DNA from: Bacteroidia bacterium
Lineage (GTDB): Bacteria > Bacteroidota > Bacteroidia > B-17B0 > Aurantibacillaceae
Length of the DNA stretch: 64,000 bases
Assembly (NCBI GenBank): GCA_021740825.1
Contig: JAIOZA010000002.1
Coordinates: 62,001-126,000 of the forward strand
Direction: 5' to 3'
In this document: positions 46,741 to 56,541 of the stretch, one piece after another
How positions within the stretch are numbered: position 1 is the stretch's first letter
Layout: every line of letters starts with the position of its first letter
The notes under the pieces: generated by a model
What the model was told of the DNA's origin: nothing
What the model saw: the letters and a program-made list of their open reading frames with translations, nothing else
Databases searched by the model: none
Made by a program: the position numbers and the translations under genes

Positions 46741-46776
46741 AAATCCCTTCCGTAACATTGCGGACGGGATTTTTTA
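46741..46776 (+). terminator. Intrinsic terminator after the barrel gene
   Basis: AAATCCC-TT-CCG and CGG-AC-GGGATTT form an interrupted stem around TAACATTG, followed by TTTTATTTTT. It overlaps the region that must hold the nadE promoter. Confidence 0.75.
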
Positions 46777-46794
46777 TTTTTACCAAATAAAACC

Positions 46795-47574
46795 ATGAAG
46801 GATCAAGAAATAATAAACCATATTGTAAACTGGTTAAAGGAATATTCCATAAATTCTAAAACCGAAGGTTTTGTAATTGGTGTTTCAGGCGGAATAGACT
46901 CAGCGTTAACATCAACACTTTGCGCCTTAACTGGCCAAAAAGTAATTTGTTTAAATATGCCAATCAGGCAACATCAAACAGAATATGATAGAGGAAATAA
47001 ACATATTGAATGGCTTAAAAAAAATTATCCAAAGGTTACAAGTGCCGAAGCTAACTTAACGTCTATTTTTGAAGAAATTGAAAATTCGTTTGACAAATCC
47101 ATTCAAGATTTTTTAACAATGGCAAATACCAGAGCAAGATTAAGGATGACTACTCTCTATGCTTATGCAGGGCATCATAAATTATTAGTGGCGGGGACAG
47201 GAAATAAAATTGAAGATTTTGGAATTGGGTTTTATACTAAATACGGAGATGGTGGTGTTGATGTTAGTCCAATTGCGGACTTGATGAAATCACAAGTGTA
47301 TGCATTAGCAGCTAAAGTTGGTGTTATTGATGAGATTTTAAATGCCAGGCCAACTGATGGTTTATTTGCAGATGGCAGAACGGATGAAGATCAAATTGGT
47401 GCAAGCTACGATGAATTAGAGTGGGCAATGTTGTATATCGAAAATAAAGAGACCTACACTTTGTCCGACCGTCAAAAAATAGTCATGCAAATTTATATGA
47501 GCAGAAATAAAGCTAATAAACATAAAATGGAGCCTATCCCTGTTTGTATTATTCCAAAAGAATATTTAGCTTAG
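46795..47574 (+). CDS. nadE: NAD+ synthase (ammonia-dependent)
   Basis: Final step of NAD synthesis: amidation of nicotinic acid adenine dinucleotide. The ATP pyrophosphatase loop SGGIDSAL is at about 30-37. LVAGTGNKIEDFGIGFYTKYGDGGVDVSPIADL is the family's central signature (only landmarks GTGNKIEDF and DGGVDVSPI quoted here). At 259 residues it has no glutaminase domain, so it should use ammonia. A small zinc-ribbon gene follows after four nt. Confidence 0.95.
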   Translation: MKDQEIINHIVNWLKEYSINSKTEGFVIGVSGGIDSALTSTLCALTGQKVICLNMPIRQHQTEYDRGNKHIEWLKKNYPKVTSAEANLTSIFEEIENSFDKSIQDFLTMANTRARLRMTTLYAYAGHHKLLVAGTGNKIEDFGIGFYTKYGDGGVDVSPIADLMKSQVYALAAKVGVIDEILNARPTDGLFADGRTDEDQIGASYDELEWAMLYIENKETYTLSDRQKIVMQIYMSRNKANKHKMEPIPVCIIPKEYLA

Positions 47575-47578
47575 ATTT

Positions 47579-47938
47579 ATGGAAAAACGAACCTGTATAG
47601 AATGTGGTGAAACATTTAATGGAAGAGTTGATAAAAAATTTTGTAGTGATTTATGCAGGAACTCGCACAACAATAAAATAAATAGTGATAGTACAAATTT
47701 TGTCCGCAACATCACTAATATTTTAAGAAAAAACAGAAGAATTATCGAGAGTTTATTGCCTGAAGAAACTGCTAAAGTTTCGCAACAAAAATTACTAGAT
47801 AAGGGCTTCAATTTTAATTATCACACCAATATTAGCACTACTAAAACAGGCAAAAATTATATATTTTGTTATGAATATGGTTATTTACCAATTGAAGGCA
47901 ATTATTATTTATTAGTAAAACGAAAAACAGATAGTTAG
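47579..47938 (+). CDS. Small zinc-ribbon protein, unknown function
   Basis: A 119-residue protein with an N-terminal treble-clef-like zinc ribbon: CIECGETFNGRVDKKFCSDLC (CxxC ... CxxxC) at residues 5-25, followed by RNSHNNK. A helical segment (NILRKNRRIIESLLPEE) and a strand-rich end (NYIFCYEYGYLPI) complete it. The start is four nt after nadE, so it is co-transcribed. Similar short proteins are conserved in Bacteroidota without known function. The basic helix after the ribbon would fit nucleic-acid binding, an inference only. Confidence 0.75.
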   Translation: MEKRTCIECGETFNGRVDKKFCSDLCRNSHNNKINSDSTNFVRNITNILRKNRRIIESLLPEETAKVSQQKLLDKGFNFNYHTNISTTKTGKNYIFCYEYGYLPIEGNYYLLVKRKTDS

Positions 47939-47989
47939 TAAAAAAAATATCACCAACTATTTTTCATAACATTACCTTATTACTAACAA

Positions 47990-49093
47990 TTACTGAATTA
48001 CTACTTTTTTATTAATAATATTTTGACTCTTATTAAAAATTTGAACAAAGTAAATACCTGGTGCCATGTTGCCTTTTTCTATAGCAATTTGCTTGCTGTT
48101 TGCTATAAAAATTGACTTAATTTCTTGGCCAAAACTATTTGTAATTTTTATACTTGTATTTATTTGCTCCTTATCAAACGAAATGACTGTTTGCGAATTA
48201 AAAGGATTAGGATGGATAGTAACATCAAAATTAGCTAAACTACATTCTAAAGCAATAACCTGTGAATATGTGTAATTTCTGCTAAAATCCGTTTGCTTCA
48301 ATCTATAATAGGTTAGTTGCTCAAATGGTTCATCATCTTTTAATGAATAATTATTTTGTATTAAACTATTACCATCTCCGTCAATACTATCAAAAACCCT
48401 AAAATCAATTCCATTTGAAGATTTTTCTAAAGTGAAATAATCATTATTATTTTGAGTTGCTGTACTCCACCTAATTATTACATTTCCATTTAAACACTCA
48501 GTATTAAAGGCAATTAGCTCAACAGGTAATGGTTGCGTATAGTAAACTTTAATGGTAATCAAATCTATTTGTGCAAATGCACTACCACTTCCACCACCAG
48601 TTCTATTCCACGAAAACGCCAATCCAAATGCAGAACTATTAACATCAGCGGGAGTCCAAGCAGCACCCCATAAATCTGCTGAACTACCATAAAGTTGAAC
48701 ATCATCAGTTGTTGGCCAAGCGGGATTCAGAGCTTTATTTGTACCTATAAGTGCTCCTCCCTTTATCAAACTTAAAATATTATCCTTACATTTTCCGTTA
48801 ATATCGCTCCGCTCGATATTAACTTCAAAACCAGTTATAGTGGCATTTGTTGGAATTGAAAAACCAAAACCTGTGACTACTAAATAATCTGAAAAATTGC
48901 CAGTACTCCCTAAATTAATAGTATTTGAAGCATAAAGATTATCTGATACAAAAACATTTGTTCGATTTGTTGTAGCAGAAGATGATCCAGTTATTACCGT
49001 ATTCGAAGTTACACTTCCAAAATTTGGTCCTTGCGACTGGCCATTGATAATGTAAACATAAAAAATAAGAAATATAATTAAGCTATACTTCAT
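47990..49093 (-). CDS. Secreted protein with T9SS type A sorting domain
   Basis: The track extends to a TTG at 49147; ATG 49093 (MKYSLIIFLIFYVYIINGQ) gives a proper signal peptide and is preferred, about 367 residues. The N-terminal half is a beta-rich domain that ends ITIKVYYTQPLPVELIAF, a boundary phrase common in Bacteroidota cargo proteins. A fibronectin-like segment (VIIRWSTATQNNNDYFTLE, then KQTDFSRNYTYS) follows, and the C-terminus is a type A sorting domain (IHPNPFNSQTVISF, then GIYFVQIFN and KKVVIQ). It should be exported to the cell surface. No enzymatic motif is seen. Confidence 0.88.
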   Translation of the reverse strand: MKYSLIIFLIFYVYIINGQSQGPNFGSVTSNTVITGSSSATTNRTNVFVSDNLYASNTINLGSTGNFSDYLVVTGFGFSIPTNATITGFEVNIERSDINGKCKDNILSLIKGGALIGTNKALNPAWPTTDDVQLYGSSADLWGAAWTPADVNSSAFGLAFSWNRTGGGSGSAFAQIDLITIKVYYTQPLPVELIAFNTECLNGNVIIRWSTATQNNNDYFTLEKSSNGIDFRVFDSIDGDGNSLIQNNYSLKDDEPFEQLTYYRLKQTDFSRNYTYSQVIALECSLANFDVTIHPNPFNSQTVISFDKEQINTSIKITNSFGQEIKSIFIANSKQIAIEKGNMAPGIYFVQIFNKSQNIINKKVVIQ

Positions 49094-49229
49094 TTTGTTG
49101 AAGAAAATAATTTTAATAAAAATATAAAATATTTTCAAACATAACAAAACAGTTGGAAAAATTTCGATTTATTAGTATACTACAAATCAGAATTTTGTAA
49201 AAATTTATTTATCCCTAAAATACAACCAA

Positions 49230-50528
<1,299 letters not shown>

Positions 50529-50610
50529 TTAAAAAAGGTTAACGATGCGTAAAATTAAATAAAGTTTTAGTACAATGAAAAATAAAATATTAAGAGTAAT
50601 GAACGATTTA

Positions 50611-51486
50611 TTAATGGCGTTTATCTATGCCCCAAAGCAGTTTATTGCGAAGGGTTTCAAAAAAATGTTGTCCTTCTAAATTTATCATATTAAATTTAAA
50701 ATCGGCTTTCTTTATTTGTAAATCAGATTGGTTTTTTATGGTTTGTGAACGAGAATCTAAAGAAACATTAAAACTATCACTTCTTCCACTTACTTTAAAA
50801 CTCAATGTTTTATTGTTTGAAATAACCACTGGTCTTACATTTAAATTATGAGGAGCTATTGGTGTAATAATAAAATTATCAGAATCAGGCATCATAATTG
50901 GTCCGCCACAACTTAAAGAGTAGGCTGTAGAACCAGTTGGTGTTGATACAATTAAGCCATCAGCAAAATAGGAATTTAAAAAAACGCCATCTACATACGT
51001 GTCAATATTTATCATGGCACTCGATTCTTTTTTATGAATTGTAAATTCATTAAGTGCATAATTAACCTCATTAAAACAGGTTGTTTTGTCTAATTCAATT
51101 AATTCTCTTTTATCTAATGTAAATTTTTCTTTTATTAAAAGTTGAATCGCTTTAATGAAATCTTCTTTATAAACAGTTGCTAAAAATCCCAACCTACCAG
51201 TATTTACCCCTAATACAGGAATTCCTGATCTACGAACATATTCAAGGGTTTCGAGCATTGTGCCATCCCCTCCCAACGAAATAACATAATCTGCCTGTGC
51301 AATAAGTTCTTCCGAATTATGATAAATATCTACTGCAAGTGGCTTTTGTAAAGATGAATTTAAAAAATCTAAATAAGCTTTAAAAACAGTAACCTTAAAA
51401 TTTTCTTTAGAGGACAATACTATTAATTGCTCTAAATATTCAGTGTTATTATCACTTGTATTTCTTGCATATACAGCTATTGTCAT
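50611..51486 (-). CDS. nadK: NAD kinase
   Basis: Phosphorylates NAD to NADP. GGDGTMLETLEYVR (about 75-88) supplies the catalytic GGDG motif; GVNTGRLGFLATV and VSTPTGSTAYSLSCGGP are further family signatures. 291 residues, normal length. It follows the CBS-domain gene by 15 nt, an arrangement conserved in Bacteroidota, so both are one operon. Confidence 0.96.
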   Translation of the reverse strand: MTIAVYARNTSDNNTEYLEQLIVLSSKENFKVTVFKAYLDFLNSSLQKPLAVDIYHNSEELIAQADYVISLGGDGTMLETLEYVRRSGIPVLGVNTGRLGFLATVYKEDFIKAIQLLIKEKFTLDKRELIELDKTTCFNEVNYALNEFTIHKKESSAMINIDTYVDGVFLNSYFADGLIVSTPTGSTAYSLSCGGPIMMPDSDNFIITPIAPHNLNVRPVVISNNKTLSFKVSGRSDSFNVSLDSRSQTIKNQSDLQIKKADFKFNMINLEGQHFFETLRNKLLWGIDKRH

Positions 51487-51501
51487 AACTTTTTAAGAAA
51501 T

Positions 51502-52164
51502 CTAAATATTGAGAAAATGTAAAAATTCATCTAATTTATCTTTCATGCCATTTTCAAAATCACTGTTTTGAAAGGATGCTTTTACAACATAATTGTATCG
51601 ATAAAAGGTTTGTAATATGCGAGATATGTCTTCTTTATTTATTTTGATGGTTACTTCCATCTTTGTACTATCAGGAATTGAAGAAACATGTGCACTTAAA
51701 ATTTTAGCATCATTTCCTTCAATAATACTAGAGATTTGAGTCAATGAATAATCAGCTTGATTTACTTCCAAAACAATTACACCCCCCAAGTTTTGCACCG
51801 AGGCCATCGTTGAAATATTTTGCAATAAGCCTTTTAATGTAATGCATCCTTTGTATTGCTCCTTGTCATCTAATACAGGTATAAGTGTTAAATTAAACGA
51901 CATCATTAACTTTAATAAATCATAGGTATGCTGGTAATTATGAATTATAGGTTTTAGTAATGGAGCTTTTAGGTTGTCTATTTTTTCTTCAGGATGATTG
52001 TAGTCTATTAAATCATGCTCCGTCACTAATCCAATTAACTCTCTATCTTTTACAACAGCTAAATGAGATACTTTGAACTGTTCCATCCAATCTAAAGCCA
52101 TTTCAACTGTGTCAGTAGATTTTAAAGGAGGAATTTCGTCTGTTATTAAATCGGCAACAAGCAT
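51502..52164 (-). CDS. CBS-domain protein upstream of nadK
   Basis: The track begins at a TTG; ATG 52164 (MLVADLITDEIPPL) is the better start and lies three nt after a TACTTTTG box. About 220 residues: two CBS domains (about 1-120) that could sense adenine nucleotides, followed by an ACT-like region (about 135-200, GGVIVLEVNQADYSLTQIS). The invariant pairing with nadK in this phylum suggests a link to nucleotide or NAD(P) status. That regulatory role is inference. Confidence 0.85.
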   Translation of the reverse strand: MLVADLITDEIPPLKSTDTVEMALDWMEQFKVSHLAVVKDRELIGLVTEHDLIDYNHPEEKIDNLKAPLLKPIIHNYQHTYDLLKLMMSFNLTLIPVLDDKEQYKGCITLKGLLQNISTMASVQNLGGVIVLEVNQADYSLTQISSIIEGNDAKILSAHVSSIPDSTKMEVTIKINKEDISRILQTFYRYNYVVKASFQNSDFENGMKDKLDEFLHFLNI

Positions 52165-52167
52165 AAG

Positions 52168-52175
52168 CAAAAGTA
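52168..52175 (-). promoter_or_regulatory. -7 box (TACTTTTG) abutting the CBS-domain gene start
   Basis: The minus strand reads TACTTTTG-CTT-ATG, the same spacing and the same CTTATG as at the peroxidase gene. It implies a leaderless CBS-nadK transcript. No -33 element is evident. Confidence 0.45.
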
Positions 52176-52275
52176 CTATTTTATATTTAAAAAGGGTATG
52201 TAAAAGAAATTGTTTTGGTAGTGATTTTTAGAAAGTTTTTGTTTTAAAAGCTATATATTTGACTCAAATTTTTTT

Positions 52276-53445
52276 ATGATTTCTTTTGATAATACCGAAA
52301 ATGCTTTTAAATCAAAATCTAATAGTGACTTAAATCGTTCCTATTGGTTATTTAAAATGGTGAGTAATCCAACATTAGTAAATTTTGGCGCAAAATTAGC
52401 TCCATTAGGTTTAACCATTGGATTTAAAGGATTAATAAAAAATACCATTTTTAAACAATTTGTAGGTGGCGAAACTATAAATGAATGTGATATAACAATT
52501 GCAGAACTTGGAAAATATAATATTGGAACTATTTTAGATTATAGCGTTGAAGGTAAAGAAAGCGAAGCTGATTTTGATGCTTGTTGTAGGGAGACAATTG
52601 AAACGATAAATAAGGCTAAAGGCAACGAACACATTCCTTTTTCTGTTTTTAAAGTAACCGGCTTAGCTAGATTTGCATTATTAGAAAAAGTGAGTTCAGG
52701 AGAAAAATTATCTGACTTAGAAAATAACGAGTACGAAAAAGTGAAACAACGCGTTTACTTAATTTGTAAGGAAGCTCACGTATCAAACCAATCCTTATTT
52801 ATTGATGCTGAGGAAAGTTGGATTCAACCAGCTATTGATGCTTTAGCAGATGAAAATATGTTGGTGTTTAATAAAGAAAAAGCAATTGTTTACAACACCT
52901 TTCAGTTATACAGAAAAGATAGATTAGCGTTTTTAAAACATACCATTACCCAAGGAAAAGCTAATGGGATACATATTGGTGCTAAATTAGTTAGAGGTGC
53001 GTATATGGAAAAAGAACGTGCTCGTGCTATTGAAAAAAAATATCCATCTCCAATTCAAGATTCAAAAGAAAACTCTGACAGAGATTATAATTTGGCTTTA
53101 GAAGAATGTATAAAGAACATTGATATGATTGGTTTGTGTGCTGGAACTCATAACGAGAAAAGTAGTTTGTATTTGGTTGATTTATTGAGTAAATATTTGA
53201 TTTCAACTGATGATAAGCGAATTTATTTTTCGCAATTACTTGGAATGAGTGATCATATCAGTTACAATCTAACATTGTCAAATTATAATGTAGCTAAATA
53301 TGTGCCTTATGGTCCTGTAAAGGAAGTATTGCCCTATTTGATGAGAAGAGCTCAAGAAAACACTTCAGTAAAAGGACAAACGGGCAGGGAGTTGGGATTA
53401 ATTATTAAAGAAAAAGCGCGAAGAAAAAAACAAGGTAGAATTTGA
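52276..53445 (+). CDS. Proline dehydrogenase
   Basis: A 389-residue FAD enzyme that oxidises proline to P5C. Characteristic residues are IGAKLVRGAYMEKERARA (substrate-binding RGAY region), AGTHNEKS and the late YVPYGPVKEVLPYLMRRAQENTS, where the paired arginines bind the proline carboxylate. It is a monofunctional PRODH with an extended N-terminus, not a bifunctional PutA; the P5C dehydrogenase is elsewhere. A strong bidirectional terminator follows. Confidence 0.93.
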   Translation: MISFDNTENAFKSKSNSDLNRSYWLFKMVSNPTLVNFGAKLAPLGLTIGFKGLIKNTIFKQFVGGETINECDITIAELGKYNIGTILDYSVEGKESEADFDACCRETIETINKAKGNEHIPFSVFKVTGLARFALLEKVSSGEKLSDLENNEYEKVKQRVYLICKEAHVSNQSLFIDAEESWIQPAIDALADENMLVFNKEKAIVYNTFQLYRKDRLAFLKHTITQGKANGIHIGAKLVRGAYMEKERARAIEKKYPSPIQDSKENSDRDYNLALEECIKNIDMIGLCAGTHNEKSSLYLVDLLSKYLISTDDKRIYFSQLLGMSDHISYNLTLSNYNVAKYVPYGPVKEVLPYLMRRAQENTSVKGQTGRELGLIIKEKARRKKQGRI

Positions 53446-53447
53446 TC

Positions 53448-53486
53448 AAAAAAAAGCTCCTTCCTTTCGGAAGAAGCTTTTTAAAA
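53448..53486. terminator. Bidirectional intrinsic terminator
   Basis: AAAAGCT-C-CTTCC and GGAAG-AAGCTTTT pair around TTTC with A and T runs on either side. It lies between the convergent proline dehydrogenase and DUF4295 genes. Confidence 0.85.
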
Positions 53487-53501
53487 ATTTATTACAAAAA
53501 A

Positions 53502-53654
53502 TTACTTTTTCAAATAATCAGCTACTAGTTCGTTTTGAACAATTTCCTCTCTAAATGCGTAAGCACCAGTTTTTGGCGACTTAATTACTTTAATAACTTT
53601 AGTAAAGCTATTTCCTTTACCAGTTTTTAGTGTTGCTACAACTTTCTTTGCCAT
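53502..53654 (-). CDS. DUF4295 small protein (50 aa)
   Basis: Below the length limit of the ORF track. The translation is MAKKVVATLKTGKGNSF followed by TKVIKVIKSPKTGAYAF and ends NELVADYLKK, a very basic 50-residue protein. It matches DUF4295, a Bacteroidota-specific small protein encoded directly after rpmG. Size, charge and position suggest a ribosome-associated factor or lineage-specific ribosomal protein; that is inference. It starts 20 nt after the rpmG stop on the same strand. Confidence 0.9.
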   Translation of the reverse strand: MAKKVVATLKTGKGNSFTKVIKVIKSPKTGAYAFREEIVQNELVADYLKK

Positions 53655-53674
53655 TTCTTATAAGTTTTAATGGA

Positions 53675-53857
53675 TTATTTAATCTCTTTATGAGTTGTCA
53701 TTTTTTTCAAGATCGGGTTGTACTTCTTCAACTCAATACGATCAGGAGTGTTTTTTTTGTTTTTAGTCGTAATGTAACGAGATGTCCCGTGTTTACCACT
53801 GTCTTTGTGCTCTGTGCACTCTAAAATTACTTGAATTCTATTACCTTTTTTTGCCAT
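53675..53857 (-). CDS. rpmG: 50S ribosomal protein L33
   Basis: A 60-residue L33. [17 protein letters not shown], then [21 protein letters not shown] and a final [11 protein letters not shown] are typical. The zinc-binding cysteine pairs of the C+ form are absent, so it is the zinc-free form. It is the middle gene of rpmB-rpmG-DUF4295. Confidence 0.97.
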   Translation of the reverse strand: MAKKGNRIQVILECTEHKDSGKHGTSRYITTKNKKNTPDRIELKKYNPILKKMTTHKEIK

Positions 53858-53877
53858 TTGTTTTGTTATTTATTGAA

Positions 53878-54114
53878 TTAAGCTAAAATTCCGCCTTCTA
53901 CAGCTTCTTTTAAACAAGCAAAAATTCCTTTTTTATTAATATTTTTTATAGCTGATGTAGATACGCGTAAAACAACCCATTCACCAGTTTCAGGAACAAA
54001 AAACTTTTTAGTTTTTAAGTTTACTTTAAACTGACGACGGCTTTTAGCGTTCGAGAAAGAAACATTATTTCCTTTCATCGCTTTTTTACCTGTTAATTGA
54101 CAAATACGTGACAT
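53878..54114 (-). CDS. rpmB: 50S ribosomal protein L28
   Basis: A 78-residue L28: MSRICQLTGKKAMKGNNVSFSNAKSRR-type start and VVLRVSTSAIKNINKKGI. First gene of the operon, with a strong -33/-7 promoter and a short leader that begins with a hairpin. Confidence 0.97.
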   Translation of the reverse strand: MSRICQLTGKKAMKGNNVSFSNAKSRRQFKVNLKTKKFFVPETGEWVVLRVSTSAIKNINKKGIFACLKEAVEGGILA

Positions 54115-54136
54115 ATTGTATAATCTTTAAATGTTA

Positions 54137-54152
54137 TCCCTTAAAATAGGGA
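54137..54152 (-). promoter_or_regulatory. 5'-terminal hairpin of the rpmB leader
   Basis: TCCCT and AGGGA pair around a six-base loop. The predicted transcription start (about 54151) lies at the stem's edge, so the mRNA would start with this hairpin, which could affect stability or translation. Confidence 0.4.
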
Positions 54153-54154
54153 CG

Positions 54155-54185
54155 CAAATATAGTATTTCTTTTTTAACCTACAAA
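54155..54185 (-). promoter_or_regulatory. Strong promoter of rpmB-rpmG-DUF4295
   Basis: On the minus strand TTTG (54182-54185), exactly 19 nt, then TATATTTG (54155-54162). This is a full match to TTTG-N19-TAnnTTTG. A separate AACCTAC/GTAGGTT stem (54176-54197) overlaps the -33 element. Confidence 0.8.
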
Positions 54186-54252
54186 AAATAGTAGGTTTTT
54201 TTCAAAAAATAATATACTTGCATCACTTTTTTTTATTTTACCCCGCTAATCT

Positions 54253-54288
54253 CGCAGATTTCGCTGAATTTAATCTGCAAAATCTGCG
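54253..54288. repeat. REP-like palindrome after the DEAD-box gene
   Basis: CGCAGATTT (54253-54261) and AAATCTGCG (54280-54288) form a perfect nine-base stem; inner TCTGC/GCAGA words repeat. It may also act as the 3' end of the helicase mRNA. Confidence 0.6.
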
Positions 54289-54308
54289 TTATCTGCTGGA
54301 AATTATTA

Positions 54309-56261
54309 TTATTTAGTAAAACGCTTTCTACGTTCTGCTCCTTCGCGGTTTCCGCTAAAAGATCTTTCTCCACTTGGTTTGTCAAATGAGCGACGCTCTC
54401 CGCCACCATTGCCACCTTCGCGGTTAAATGGTTTACGTTCTCCACCTTCTTTGTTTCCACCATAAGATGAACGACGTTCGCCACCACCAGAGTAAGAACG
54501 GCTTTCGCCACCTCCGTAAGTTTTGCGTTCTCCGCCACCATAAGATTTACGTTCTCCACCACCTTCGCGATTTCCACCGTATGAGCGACGTTCTCCGCCG
54601 CCACCGCCACCGTAAGAACGGCGACCGTCTTCTCTTGATCCACCACCGTAAGAACGTTTTTCACCGTATCCGCCAGAAGGTTTTGCTTTAGAAACTTCAA
54701 AAGAAATAACACGAGCATTAAACTCAATTCCTTTTTTGTTTAAAGCTAAGAACTCATCCACATGTTTGTTTTCTGTTTCAAAGAAAGAGAATGAATTTTT
54801 AACATCTACATTGAAAATAACACGAGCATTGATACCAGAAATCTCCACTAAGAAATCTTTGATAGAATTACGGTTAAATCCATCTAATTCGCCCATATTC
54901 ATGAAGAAACGAGTTGTTTTACCATTGTTTCCATCATTACCAATGTTTAAATCTTGCGAATTTTGGTAGTATGCATAAAAACGATTAAACTCTTCAGAAA
55001 TAAAACGTTTAATCAATTCTTCTTTCGATAAATCTTTTAATTCATCATAAATTTTTGGAAGGTAAGTTTCGATTTCATCGTCTTTTACCTCTACATTATG
55101 TAATTTATGTACTAAATGAAATAATTGTTTTTCGCAAACTGCAACGCCATCTGGCACATCCGCTTTAGTGAATGTATTTTGAATAATACGTTCGATATCA
55201 CGAATTTTATTTACTTCACGAGGAGTAACGATTGCAATAGCGATACCTGTTTTACCAGCTCTACCAGTACGACCCGAACGGTGCGTGTAGTTTTCTGCTT
55301 CTTCAGGTAAATTATAGTTAATTACGTGAGTTACATTATTAACATCAATACCACGAGCAGCTACATCTGTAGCAACTAACATTTGCAAAGTATGGCTACG
55401 GAAACGTTTCATTACTAAATCACGTTGTGCTTGAGATAAATCGCCATGTAATGCATCCGCATTATAACCATCTTTAATTAATTGATCAGCTACATCTTGA
55501 GTTTCTGCTTTTGTACGACAAAAAACAATACCAAATATATCTGGGTAAAAATCTGCAATACGTTTTAACGCAGCGTAACGATCACGTTGATTTACAGTGT
55601 AGTAAATATGTTGAATGTTTTCAGCACCTTGATTCTTTTTACCTACAGAAATTTCTAAAGGAGATTCCATGTATTTACTTGCAATACGCTCAACTTCTCG
55701 AGGCATTGTAGCAGAGAATAACCATGTATTTTTTGTTGGAGGTGTGTTACTTAAAATTTGATCTAAATCATCTTTAAAGCCCATGTTTAACATCTCATCA
55801 GCTTCATCTAATACAACTACATCTACATGAGATAAATCAATTGCTTTACGCTCAATTAAGTCGATTAAACGACCTGGAGTTGCAACAATTACTTGAGAAC
55901 CAGCTTTTATGTCGCGGATTTGCGCCATGATTGGTGCACCACCGTAAACAGCGGTTACTCTTAAACCATTAAGGAATTTTGAATAGTTAATTAAATCTTT
56001 ACTTATTTGAACACATAACTCACGAGTTGGTGCTAAAATTAAAGACTGTGTGAAGCGAGAGTTTAAATCTAACTTCATTAATAAAGGCAGGCCAAATGCT
56101 GCCGTTTTTCCTGTTCCTGTTTGTGCAAGGGCTACCATGTCGGTAGATTTATCCTTCAACTGAGGAATAGTTTGTTCTTGGATAGGCGTAGGATTTTCGA
56201 AGCCCATCTCGGTCACGGCTTTTAGGAGCATTGGCTCCAAGCCTAATTCTTGAAATGTCAT
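54309..56261 (-). CDS. DEAD-box RNA helicase with DbpA-type domain and glycine-rich tail
   Basis: A 650-residue RNA helicase of the DeaD/CsdA group. Motifs: Q motif PTPIQEQTIP, Walker A AQTGTGKT, VLDEADEML, FSATMPRE, and HRSGRTGRAGKTG. A DbpA RNA-binding-like domain lies at about 470-545 (FFMNMGELDGFNRN, then VISFEVSKAKPSGG). The last ~100 residues are RSYGGG / GGERRSYGG-type repeats, an RGG-like RNA-binding tail. The gene has a consensus promoter and an unusually long (~129 nt) structured leader, which suggests post-transcriptional control, for example by temperature or autoregulation. It probably helps in ribosome assembly or cold-shock RNA remodelling. Confidence 0.93.
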   Translation of the reverse strand: MTFQELGLEPMLLKAVTEMGFENPTPIQEQTIPQLKDKSTDMVALAQTGTGKTAAFGLPLLMKLDLNSRFTQSLILAPTRELCVQISKDLINYSKFLNGLRVTAVYGGAPIMAQIRDIKAGSQVIVATPGRLIDLIERKAIDLSHVDVVVLDEADEMLNMGFKDDLDQILSNTPPTKNTWLFSATMPREVERIASKYMESPLEISVGKKNQGAENIQHIYYTVNQRDRYAALKRIADFYPDIFGIVFCRTKAETQDVADQLIKDGYNADALHGDLSQAQRDLVMKRFRSHTLQMLVATDVAARGIDVNNVTHVINYNLPEEAENYTHRSGRTGRAGKTGIAIAIVTPREVNKIRDIERIIQNTFTKADVPDGVAVCEKQLFHLVHKLHNVEVKDDEIETYLPKIYDELKDLSKEELIKRFISEEFNRFYAYYQNSQDLNIGNDGNNGKTTRFFMNMGELDGFNRNSIKDFLVEISGINARVIFNVDVKNSFSFFETENKHVDEFLALNKKGIEFNARVISFEVSKAKPSGGYGEKRSYGGGSREDGRRSYGGGGGGERRSYGGNREGGGERKSYGGGERKTYGGGESRSYSGGGERRSSYGGNKEGGERKPFNREGGNGGGERRSFDKPSGERSFSGNREGAERRKRFTK

Positions 56262-56299
56262 TTGTTTTTGTTTAAATTATTATTACTAGCTGCTAACTA

Positions 56300-56383
56300 A
56301 GATTTAATTTCCGCAGTAGCTGTGAACATTTTATAGCCCGACGTAGGCGCGTTCACAATGTATTGGATGCAAATATTAAATCT
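56300..56383 (-). promoter_or_regulatory. Structured 5' leader of the DEAD-box helicase gene
   Basis: In the minus-strand RNA AGATTTAAT (56375-56383) pairs perfectly with ATTAAATCT (56300-56308) as an outer stem, and TGTGAAC (56351-56357) pairs with GTTCACA (56321-56327) as an inner hairpin. The outer stem starts about seven nt after the predicted +1. GCTACTGCGG lies between the inner and outer right arms. No Rfam family is recognised by eye. Confidence 0.65.
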
Positions 56384-56393
56384 AATTGCGTGA

Positions 56394-56424
56394 CAAAGGT
56401 ATTACTATTTTAGTTAATAACAAA
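56394..56424 (-). promoter_or_regulatory. Consensus promoter of the DEAD-box gene
   Basis: On the minus strand TTTG (56421-56424), a 19-nt spacer and TACCTTTG (56394-56401) match the phylum consensus exactly. +1 is expected near 56390, giving a leader of about 129 nt. Confidence 0.8.
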
Positions 56425-56541
56425 ATATTAACATTTTTTTATTTTCTATGGTGGATGAAATATAGCTACTTAATTTTTTTGAATTATTTTTGATGAAGTT
56501 AAACTATACTTAATTAGAATTTGTTACACATTTACTAAGAA

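Noticed and set aside
54233-54727. 164-residue minus-strand ORF and an 87-residue plus-strand ORF over the DEAD-box tail
   Set aside because: Both are out-of-frame readings of the glycine-rich repeat region and have low-complexity translations; the helicase frame explains the DNA.
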